Shown: positions 30,645-37,690 of the stretch, in pieces | Layout of the letters: the number at the start of each line of letters is the position of its first letter | How positions within the stretch are numbered: the first letter of the stretch is position 1 | Source: Candidatus Poseidoniaceae archaeon | Lineage (GTDB): Archaea > Thermoplasmatota > Poseidoniia > Poseidoniales > Poseidoniaceae | Assembly: GCA_938084455.1 (NCBI GenBank) | Contig: CALKDX010000057.1 | Location: 1-44,610, forward strand | Direction of reading: 5' to 3' | DNA length: 44,610 nucleotides | Notes under the pieces: generated by a model | Seen by the model: only the letters and a program-made list of their open reading frames with translations | Databases searched by the model: none | Told to the model about the DNA's origin: nothing | Position numbers and translations under genes: made by a program

Positions 30645-33600
30645 ATGGGTCAACTTCGACCGATTGTTTTTGGACTAATCTTTTTGATGTTTGCGACCCC
30701 GTTTGGCGCTTATGTCACCTCGCCTCATTTCCTTGATGAGGATCACAATGCGTCCCACGCAGAAGGGTGGGACAAGGACATCGATGTGCCAACTTGGCGC
30801 ATTGGCGACGAGTGGGTCTACGACACCAAATTCGATGTTGCGCAACTCATCGCTCAAGCGAACGTTTCTGCATCATTAAACACCCTTACTGGGGAAACGA
30901 CCTACACCGTGGCAGATATCTTGTTCACCACAGTTGACGGCGTTCAGACCCTCGCTTACAAACTGGATATCAGTGGAGAGTTTACATCAGGCAACAGCGG
31001 TGCAACCCTCGAGGGTGTATCAGGACGTTTGAACATCGGGTATGACAGCGAAGACCTTGTTCGAGTTCGCGACCTTGCGGTGATCAACAGCGAATTCACA
31101 CTCGATGTCAAATTCAGACCATTCAACCTTGGTTTTTTGGAACAAGATATTGCTGAGATCACCTTTGACACCTTTTACGACCCACCCAAAGAAAAGTACG
31201 ATTTCCCTCTCCATCTTGGAGATCAATGGTACATGCCTTTCCAATCTGGTACCGGAGTCACAGGTACATCCGATTACTTTGATCCAAGTGAATTTGACAC
31301 GGCTGGTGGAGAAAACAACAGTTGGCAAATCACCGCAAAGGGAACCCCGACTGATGGGACGGATAACATCCAGTACACCGGCTGCGGTGATTCCTACAAA
31401 ATTAACGAAGTGAACGAAACGGGAGTTTCACAAGGCTACAACTGGTACTGCCCTGCTGTCCGTTACAATTCATGGATTTCAGTGTCCAACGCTGCTGGTT
31501 TCACCATCGACTGGTTGCTCAAGGAATACAATCCAACGGATTCCTACGGCGTTTCGCCAAGTTCTACACCCGGAACCCGCAACATCGAGATTGATGTCGA
31601 TATGCAATTATTGGCAACCCTCCCGGACACTGAGCAAACGCTGACTGCAAGTTATTTGACCTCACCAAGCGCTACACCTCAAGCCAACAAGAATTTGCAA
31701 GTCAGGTATGAAATCAACAATGATTTAGCAAGTCCAACCACCGATGGCAGCGGAGAAATAACTTACCAATTGAACGTCTCTAACCAAGTGGACACCACAC
31801 CTTCCAGCGATGACTTCACCAGCAACGGTGTCATCGTTTGGGACCCTGCCACTGAAATTATCGGGGCGACCACGATTGTGGTCGACCTGTCAGTCGTTGG
31901 CGTTGATTTGGTAGCACAAGCTGATTCAATCATCGTCAGCCGAACCCGCGACGGAGAGACTTCAATCCTGAGCCGGGTCACTGGCTACGGCGCTTTACCA
32001 GGAGACTTGATTGGGTTCTCAATCCCCGCTCAAAACCGAGGGGTTCTGACCTCGCCAGCGACTCAAATGGAAGTAACGACACCAGATGGCACAACCATTC
32101 GAGAGGATATCCCTGCAATTCCATCATACAGTGAAGCAAGGATCAGCGTCAATTGGACTGTCCCAGCGAACTCTGCAATTGGCAATCAGACGCTATCGTT
32201 TACCGTTGACCCCGACGAAGCGGTCACTGAGGATGCAAACAGGAGCAACAATGATGCTCAAATCAACCTCTTCATTGGCCGAGCGCCGACCGCAATGGTC
32301 GATATTGGCGACAACAAACTCACTTTTGAAAACATCACGCTCAACGCCACGGCAAGCTTCGACGAAGACGGCGGAGATGTCGACTGTGTGTTTGAGGTCG
32401 AATCACGCCCGGGCTTGATCGATGTCCTCGAAGCGCCAGACTGTTGGGTTCAATGGAACTGGACGGATGATGGCGAATGGGCGGTCAAACTTATCGTCAC
32501 GGATGAAGAACTGGACACGGACATTAAGATGTTCAATGTCACTGTTCTCAACCGAGATCCATACCTCAACTTGTCTCTGGTACCAAGCATCGATGTTGAA
32601 ACATCCATCACCATCGATGCAACCGATAGCGGCGACACCGATACAGTGTCACCACCAGGTCAGCAAGTCAGTATTTCTTGGCCTGGTATGGCGTGCGAAG
32701 AGGGACTCACTCAGCCTACATGCACCTTCACGCCGATGGCAGAAGGCACAATGATGATCACTGCAGTCGCAACCGATGATGACGGAGCGACAACAACAAT
32801 TGAAGCACCGTTGGATGTCCTCAACGTAGCGCCAACCCTTGCCGCACCAGAATTGTGGTACGGAGGAACGAATTTGAGCGCTGATGATGGTGTTTGGACG
32901 CTTGATGAGGACCAAGTTGCGCTCTTGCGCATCGGTGCCGACGACACGTTGTCGGACCGAGACGACATCAACGTTGAGTGGTCACCATCCGACCGAGATG
33001 CAAACTGGACAGAAACCACCCGAGGACCTGCGTCAACCGCAACCGTGTCGTGGTCCGCTTCGGGCTTGCACAACATCTCGGTTGTCGCCTACGATGACGA
33101 CGGTGCTCAATCGATGATTCAGACTGCAAAAATCAACATTCGGAACGTCCCACCAACCATTACTGGCTTGGGCTCAGATGTTCCTGTGTTCGAAGACGCA
33201 AATGTATCCTTCACCGCTATTGTTGATGACACCGCATCAGACCTACAGACGCTTGTTGTGTGCTGGGACATGGACGGATCAGTTGACAGCAACAGCGACG
33301 GAAACCCTGTCAACGACTGTGACAAAACTGGAATCGATATTACTGCGGCTTGGACAACACGAGGGGTTCGCCAAATCACGGCAACCGTCACTGATGACGA
33401 TGGTGCTCAAGCACTGGCATCGGTCAATGTCAGCGTGCTCAATCTGCCACCTTCGGCCACCATTACCAATTCCACGAGCGTCATTTCACTCATGGAGGGT
33501 GAAAACATTACCCTCTCGGGAATGACTTCTCGTGAAACTGAGGGCGACAAATTAACCCTCACCTACCAATGGGACAGCGACCACATTGACGGCGATTTAG

Positions 33601-34343
33601 ACGGAGTGAAAACTGGAGATGTTGATTTCACGGGACCAATGTACACCATTGAGGATCTTCCCGCCGGTCAATGGACCGTACAACTCACAGTGATCGACGA
33701 TGATGGTGAATCATCCACCGATACGATTCAACTTACGGTCACTGAGCGCCCACCTGACAATTGGATAGAATCTGTGAGCAATACAATCGGAACCGTACCT
33801 ACCGCAATCATTGGTGCGCTTGGAATCATTGTTGTCCTGCTCGCCGGATTCCTTCTGCTGACACGAAGGAAGGGCAATTCTGAGATGGATAATTTCTCAA
33901 ATTTCGCAAGCATGCCTGCTGGTGAACCGCCTGCACCTGCCATCAACGCAACTGTTTCGCAACCAATGGACTACGCCGCTCCTGCGCCTCAACAAGACAT
34001 CTACTCACAGGCTGCCTATGCGCCGCCAACTGCAACCCAAGAACAGGCGTTTGCTCCCGCTCAAACTTACGCAACTGCACCAGCAACGAAGGAAGATCCA
34101 TTCGCTGCTTTGGTGGACCCAACGCCTGCCGCTCTTGCTCCTGCACCTGTGCAAACCGGACCGCCATTGCCAGCAACTGGCCTCCCCGAAGGATGGTCAA
34201 TGGAGCAATGGAGCCACTATGGCGCTCAATACTTGTCTGCCCAACAGGGCCAACCGGCTGCAATTCAACCGGTAACTACTGATACCACACCGGCATCTCA
34301 ACCATCAAACATCTCCGGATTGCTTGATGATCTTGATTTGTGA
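30645..34343 (+). CDS. Giant surface protein B, tandem paralogue of A, with PKD-like repeats, TM anchor and Trp-rich C-terminal motif
   Basis: A 1232-residue type I membrane protein. The frame is open upstream into gene A, but the ATG at 30645, 20 nt after the A stop, begins a proper signal (MGQLRPIVFGLIFLMFATPF). Its domain order matches A: DVPTWRIGDEWVYDT N-terminal domain, CARDB-like region (FSIPAQNRGVLTSPAT), PKD-like repeats (ATASFDEDGGDV), Asp-rich loops (CWDMDGSVDSNSDG...NDCD), one TM helix at about 1052-1074 followed by TRRK, a Pro/Ala/Gln-rich cytosolic linker of about 120 residues, and GLPEGWSMEQWSHYGAQYL. The paralogues are diverged but align along their whole length, so the duplication is old. 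The stop overlaps a GTG of the SepF-like frame (GTGA), and the three genes very likely form one transcription unit. Confidence 0.87.
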   Translation: MGQLRPIVFGLIFLMFATPFGAYVTSPHFLDEDHNASHAEGWDKDIDVPTWRIGDEWVYDTKFDVAQLIAQANVSASLNTLTGETTYTVADILFTTVDGVQTLAYKLDISGEFTSGNSGATLEGVSGRLNIGYDSEDLVRVRDLAVINSEFTLDVKFRPFNLGFLEQDIAEITFDTFYDPPKEKYDFPLHLGDQWYMPFQSGTGVTGTSDYFDPSEFDTAGGENNSWQITAKGTPTDGTDNIQYTGCGDSYKINEVNETGVSQGYNWYCPAVRYNSWISVSNAAGFTIDWLLKEYNPTDSYGVSPSSTPGTRNIEIDVDMQLLATLPDTEQTLTASYLTSPSATPQANKNLQVRYEINNDLASPTTDGSGEITYQLNVSNQVDTTPSSDDFTSNGVIVWDPATEIIGATTIVVDLSVVGVDLVAQADSIIVSRTRDGETSILSRVTGYGALPGDLIGFSIPAQNRGVLTSPATQMEVTTPDGTTIREDIPAIPSYSEARISVNWTVPANSAIGNQTLSFTVDPDEAVTEDANRSNNDAQINLFIGRAPTAMVDIGDNKLTFENITLNATASFDEDGGDVDCVFEVESRPGLIDVLEAPDCWVQWNWTDDGEWAVKLIVTDEELDTDIKMFNVTVLNRDPYLNLSLVPSIDVETSITIDATDSGDTDTVSPPGQQVSISWPGMACEEGLTQPTCTFTPMAEGTMMITAVATDDDGATTTIEAPLDVLNVAPTLAAPELWYGGTNLSADDGVWTLDEDQVALLRIGADDTLSDRDDINVEWSPSDRDANWTETTRGPASTATVSWSASGLHNISVVAYDDDGAQSMIQTAKINIRNVPPTITGLGSDVPVFEDANVSFTAIVDDTASDLQTLVVCWDMDGSVDSNSDGNPVNDCDKTGIDITAAWTTRGVRQITATVTDDDGAQALASVNVSVLNLPPSATITNSTSVISLMEGENITLSGMTSRETEGDKLTLTYQWDSDHIDGDLDGVKTGDVDFTGPMYTIEDLPAGQWTVQLTVIDDDGESSTDTIQLTVTERPPDNWIESVSNTIGTVPTAIIGALGIIVVLLAGFLLLTRRKGNSEMDNFSNFASMPAGEPPAPAINATVSQPMDYAAPAPQQDIYSQAAYAPPTATQEQAFAPAQTYATAPATKEDPFAALVDPTPAALAPAPVQTGPPLPATGLPEGWSMEQWSHYGAQYLSAQQGQPAAIQPVTTDTTPASQPSNISGLLDDLDL

Positions 34344-34345
34344 GC

Positions 34346-34350
34346 GGTGA
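34346..34350 (+). promoter_or_regulatory. GGTGA Shine-Dalgarno site of the SepF-like gene
   Basis: GGTGA ends 4 nt before the ATG at 34355 and just after the stop of surface protein B. It favours ATG 34355 over the overlapping GTG at 34340. Confidence 0.5.
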
Positions 34351-34354
34351 GTGT

Positions 34355-34927
34355 ATGGCAAGTCTTTGGCAATTTTTTGGTCTACCAGATCCCGAAGCAG
34401 GACAGAATGCAAAGCGGAATGAGGTTCAACAACCCGCTGTGGCGCCCCTGGCCACACAGCAGCAACTCACTCCAAAGCCGATTGAAAAGCCCCAAGCACC
34501 CGCTTTGATTCCAGAGCCAGTTGGTGTCCAACCGGCACGTAAGGAAATTCCACTTGGATGGCAAGGACCCGTCACTTCAGATGGCGAACCTTTTCATGAC
34601 TTAGGTGCGCTGCACAAAGCCACACCTGTCATTCCAAACAGAGCTTTGCGTTATGTCGCCCCCGACGTGATGAACCGCATCCCTACACGGGGAATCGCAA
34701 AACGCGTCAACCAAGGCGATACGGTGATTGTTGATCTACGGCCCCTTGTCCACATGGATACGCACCAAAATGTCTGCCGAAGGGAATTGAAACAGATGAG
34801 TGACGAAGTCGGTGTTGGCGTGTTTGCTCTTGATGCAGAAGACAAACTCCTGTTAATGCCCGGAAACGATGTCGTGGTCGATGTACAAAGCCACGAACTA
34901 GGACTGGGCGCTTTGCTTAACCCGTAG
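34355..34927 (+). CDS. sepF: SepF-like cell-division protein (DUF552-type fold)
   Basis: A 190-residue protein in three parts. Residues 1-10 (MASLWQFFGL) could form a short amphipathic membrane-targeting helix. Residues 11-80 are a Pro/Gln/Ala-rich linker. Residues about 85-185 look like the SepF core: a GDTVIVDLRPL strand at 121-131, a helix with CRRELKQMSDEVG, and the strand pair VFALDAEDKLLLMPG. This layout is that of archaeal SepF, which anchors FtsZ to the membrane and dimerises through its core. No FtsZ is in the window, and the assignment rests on fold-level pattern. The start is chosen by a GGTGA site; GTG 34340 would add five residues and disturb the helix. The gene sits directly behind the giant surface protein genes, which is unusual and suggests a functional tie. 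Confidence 0.6.
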   Translation: MASLWQFFGLPDPEAGQNAKRNEVQQPAVAPLATQQQLTPKPIEKPQAPALIPEPVGVQPARKEIPLGWQGPVTSDGEPFHDLGALHKATPVIPNRALRYVAPDVMNRIPTRGIAKRVNQGDTVIVDLRPLVHMDTHQNVCRRELKQMSDEVGVGVFALDAEDKLLLMPGNDVVVDVQSHELGLGALLNP

Positions 34928-34941
34928 TCATCGGCAACGGA

Positions 34942-34948
34942 CTTATAC
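34942..34948 (+). promoter_or_regulatory. TATA box before the 12-TM protein gene
   Basis: CTTATAC is centred 26 nt upstream of the ATG at 34971, fitting a leaderless transcript. The in-frame GTG at 34962 would be only 17 nt from the box, so ATG 34971 is preferred. Confidence 0.5.
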
Positions 34949-34970
34949 GCTTTGGGCTTTAGTGGCGGCC

Positions 34971-36287
34971 ATGAGCAATTTTGCAAGTTTCAGGACCACC
35001 TCCACGGGGTCCTATCTTGCTTTATTTTTTGCATCAGGCCTCACAACGGTCCTCTTCATTGCTACAATGGTGTACCATTATGCCACAAAATCAGCATATT
35101 ATGAGATCCTATCTGCTGATTACAGCTCAATGATTTACATCATTTTGGCATGGGTATGCTTGGGTTGGCTCATGGCTTTAATTGCGGGAATTGGGTTTGA
35201 TGTCTTACCGCTCATCCATGGTGCTGCCCCCTTCCACGAATCCACAATGAGGCAATTCGTCATCCTCAACATCAGTGGGCAATTTTTCCTCACCCTATCC
35301 ACATTTATGTCGACACAAGAGATGATCGATGAATTTTCAACTGTGGGCATTGTTTTGCTTTCTCTAGGTGTGCTTTTGCTTGGCATGCCGGGAAGGCGCC
35401 TCGTCTCCGAATCTAAAATGTCGAAAGACAAAGACGAAGTTGGTGTTATGTCATTGCTGCCGGGAGCGGTGTTTCCTTTTTTTGCCACCATCATCATCGT
35501 CTGCTGGTTGTTGAGAGATACCGCGGGGATGCTCGAACTCGGGCGATCGGTCATGGTTGCTCTTTACATCCTGGTTACCGTTGTCATCATCGTGAGTCAC
35601 TTCAATCGCCGATTGAATTGGAGCATCATTGCTCCTGAAAAAATACAAACTCGATTGACCGTCTTTGCAGCAATCCTCTGCCTCCACATCCTCTTCTCAT
35701 TCCTTACCGGACGTGAAGATTCAGACACATACACATTGTTGGCTCAAATGAGTGATTATTCACTCGGATTGGCCCTCCTATGGGCATTCATTCTATGCAA
35801 TCCTCTTGACGTAGCGAAGAAGGCATTGTTCAATGGGGGGATGGGGCATAATCGATTGGTCTTTGCCGCCCTCTGGATGCTGCCGTTTTGCTCATTCCAC
35901 GCATTCAATTCTTCACAGTACATCGACAGACCTGGATCACCCGGATATGCAACTTTTCTCAGCACATCTGCCCTTCTCGCCATTTGGGGGTATTCCATGT
36001 ACCTGCACGAGGACCACCTGCACATCAACATCCACAAGCGGAGTTCGAGCCCACTTTTCTTGATGTTCTTCTTGACCGGATTTGTTTCCATTCAAATTTT
36101 GTTCATCAAGAATTGGTTGGACTTGGGGCCAACCAACACAGAACAAACCATTTGGATTGCATCAATCGTCATTGGATCCATCCTCCTAACGGTGGATTTC
36201 TTGCGCAGAACCATGCTGAGTTTGGACACCTGGCACAGAATACCGATGTTCTATGGCAGATACATCCAAGACAAGTCACTGGAATAA
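34971..36287 (+). CDS. Uncharacterised 12-TM membrane protein
   Basis: A 438-residue integral membrane protein that I do not recognise. About twelve hydrophobic helices are spread evenly over the length, with short loops. Notable polar spots are GFDVLPLIHGAAPFHES after helix 2, a charged cytosol-like loop (SESKMSKDKDEVG) after helix 4, and a His-rich loop (MYLHEDHLHINIHK) after helix 10. Several membrane-embedded or membrane-edge histidines (VYHY, LIHG, VSHF, CLHI, SFHAF) could ligate haem or metal, and twelve helices is also the number in haem-copper oxidase subunit I, but the catalytic histidine pattern of that family is not seen. A transporter is equally possible. It has its own TATA box, 44 nt after the SepF-like stop. 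Its 3' end overlaps maf by 12 nt on the opposite strand. Confidence 0.75.
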   Translation: MSNFASFRTTSTGSYLALFFASGLTTVLFIATMVYHYATKSAYYEILSADYSSMIYIILAWVCLGWLMALIAGIGFDVLPLIHGAAPFHESTMRQFVILNISGQFFLTLSTFMSTQEMIDEFSTVGIVLLSLGVLLLGMPGRRLVSESKMSKDKDEVGVMSLLPGAVFPFFATIIIVCWLLRDTAGMLELGRSVMVALYILVTVVIIVSHFNRRLNWSIIAPEKIQTRLTVFAAILCLHILFSFLTGREDSDTYTLLAQMSDYSLGLALLWAFILCNPLDVAKKALFNGGMGHNRLVFAALWMLPFCSFHAFNSSQYIDRPGSPGYATFLSTSALLAIWGYSMYLHEDHLHINIHKRSSSPLFLMFFLTGFVSIQILFIKNWLDLGPTNTEQTIWIASIVIGSILLTVDFLRRTMLSLDTWHRIPMFYGRYIQDKSLE

Positions 36288-36842
36288 TTCAAGCACATCC
36301 AAAGCGGATTGCGGGATGCCGAGCACTGTAGATTCAGACCCATCAATCAATGATGCATACGCTCCCATTGGACCAGCGAGGTCATAACCACCTGCTTTTC
36401 CTTTCCAAGACTCATTCATCACAAGTTCAACCAACACATCATCGCTCAATGCATCGATTTCTACAACAGCATGTTCGACAAAAAATTGCCATTGGCCATG
36501 CAACAAAATACCTGCAGCAGACCAAACTTGATGCCTTCGTCCTGACAATCGATGAAGCATTGTTGCAGCATGGATAGCGTCGCGTGGTTTGCCGAGTAAA
36601 CCATCCACCTCGTCAGGATCTGCGAGAACGGTATCGCACACCATCACCACATCATACCCGTGATTTTGAGGTACAGCGGCGGCTTTTTGTTGACAGATGG
36701 AAGTGACTTGGTCAGCAATTGAACCCCGCCCTGTTGGAGTTTCATCCACTCCATCAATGCCCTCACATCGAACCGAGGAAAACAGTCCTTGGACCATGCT
36801 TGCCCGACGCGGTGACTGGGATGCTAGCCAAAATGAGACCAT
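36276..36842 (-). CDS. maf: Maf-family nucleoside triphosphate pyrophosphatase
   Basis: A 188-residue house-cleaning enzyme that hydrolyses dTTP, UTP or modified nucleotides to the monophosphate plus pyrophosphate. Family motifs are WLASQSPRRASM at the N-terminus, VVMVCDTVLADPDEVDGLLGKPRD with the catalytic Asp, and KAGGYDLAGPMGAY...GSESTVLGIP near the C-terminus. The frame is open further upstream, with ATGs at 36887 and 37043, but homology puts the start at MVSFWLASQSPRR (36842); the upstream part overlaps the KaiC-like gene and is not family-like. The start lies 54 nt from the divergent KaiC-like ATG, and the stop overlaps the end of the 12-TM gene. In bacteria Maf is linked to division arrest; a link to the nearby SepF-like gene is speculative. 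Confidence 0.9.
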   Translation of the reverse strand: MVSFWLASQSPRRASMVQGLFSSVRCEGIDGVDETPTGRGSIADQVTSICQQKAAAVPQNHGYDVVMVCDTVLADPDEVDGLLGKPRDAIHAATMLHRLSGRRHQVWSAAGILLHGQWQFFVEHAVVEIDALSDDVLVELVMNESWKGKAGGYDLAGPMGAYASLIDGSESTVLGIPQSALDVLELFQ

Positions 36843-36865
36843 GGGATTCAACCTTACCAAGCGAC

Positions 36866-36879
36866 CTATCTCATTTACA
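36866..36879. promoter_or_regulatory. Shared AT-rich promoter element between maf and the KaiC-like gene
   Basis: CATTTACA-type sequence centred about 24 nt before the KaiC-like ATG at 36897 and, read on the other strand (TAAATGAGATA), about 30 nt before the maf ATG at 36842. The 54-nt spacer has room for little else, so one element may drive both genes. Confidence 0.4.
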
Positions 36880-36896
36880 CTTTCCATGCTCAAGCC

Positions 36897-37685
36897 ATGA
36901 TTGAAGTGAACCGTTTTGAGGGAGAGGTTGAAGAATCGACCCGTCTTCCAGCAAACGGTGCCGGCATGAGCGACGTTGAAAGAATCCCTACCCACATTGA
37001 AGGATTGGATGAAAATATGCAAGGTGGCGTCCCACAAGGCCACATTTGTATTGTGGCTGGTGCGTCAGGTGCAATGAAGTCGAGTTTGACCTTCTCTATG
37101 CTCTACAACGCTGTGCTTTACGGTGAAACAAGTGGGATCTACGTCACCCTCGAACAAGGCAAGGATTCGTTGCGCTCCCACATGGCCAACATGGGCATGA
37201 ACGTTGATGATGCACGAGTTCGCAACCGAATCGCAATCATCGATCTTTCCGACTTGCGTGTTGAACTCGACAAGCAAGGGATGAGCGATCGGGTCGATTG
37301 GATGGGGCAACTCATCAAGCAACTAACATCGTACCGAGAAGCGATTGGGTTCGAACTTCTTGTTTTCGATTCACTCGGTGCGTTTTTCACCCTTACAAAG
37401 ATGGAAAACCCTCGAGATGAAATTTTCCGTCTCTTCGAGGCAGTACGAAGGCTTGGCTTGACATCCTTCTTCATCTGTGAAATGACTGGGGAAGACCACA
37501 AGCAATTCGGTGAGTATGGTGTAGAAGATTATCTTTCAGACGGCGTATTGCATCTTGTGATGGAGCGTTCTGGTGACGATGTTAAGAGGAAACTTGGCAT
37601 TGTCAAGATGCGTCACACACGGCACAGCTTAGGTTACAAACCTTTCAACTGGAAGGAAAACGAGCAGCGCTTTACCATTCTGTGA
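36897..37685 (+). CDS. KaiC-like RecA-superfamily ATPase, single domain
   Basis: A 262-residue single-domain KaiC/RadA-type ATPase. The pre-Walker segment IPTHIEGLDENMQGGVPQG is the family's usual entry to the fold. Walker A is GASGAMKSS (Lys61), the MKS subtype in which the residue before Lys is Met, not Gly; this subtype is common among archaeal KaiC-like proteins. The KaiC-typical catalytic YVTLEQ holds Glu86, and Walker B is LLVFDSLG with Asp158. These stand-alone archaeal proteins are thought to be signalling or regulatory ATPases, some tied to motility or chemotaxis; nothing here fixes the partner. The second KaiC domain and the phosphorylation-site region of cyanobacterial KaiC are absent. 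It is likely leaderless from a shared promoter with maf. The stop is 5 nt from the convergent glmS stop. Confidence 0.85.
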   Translation: MIEVNRFEGEVEESTRLPANGAGMSDVERIPTHIEGLDENMQGGVPQGHICIVAGASGAMKSSLTFSMLYNAVLYGETSGIYVTLEQGKDSLRSHMANMGMNVDDARVRNRIAIIDLSDLRVELDKQGMSDRVDWMGQLIKQLTSYREAIGFELLVFDSLGAFFTLTKMENPRDEIFRLFEAVRRLGLTSFFICEMTGEDHKQFGEYGVEDYLSDGVLHLVMERSGDDVKRKLGIVKMRHTRHSLGYKPFNWKENEQRFTIL

Positions 37686-37690
37686 ACGCT

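Noticed and set aside
36843-37043. Longer maf frame starting at 37043 or 36887
   Set aside because: Maf proteins start at the strand leading to SxSPRR; the upstream part overlaps the KaiC-like coding region and lacks homology.
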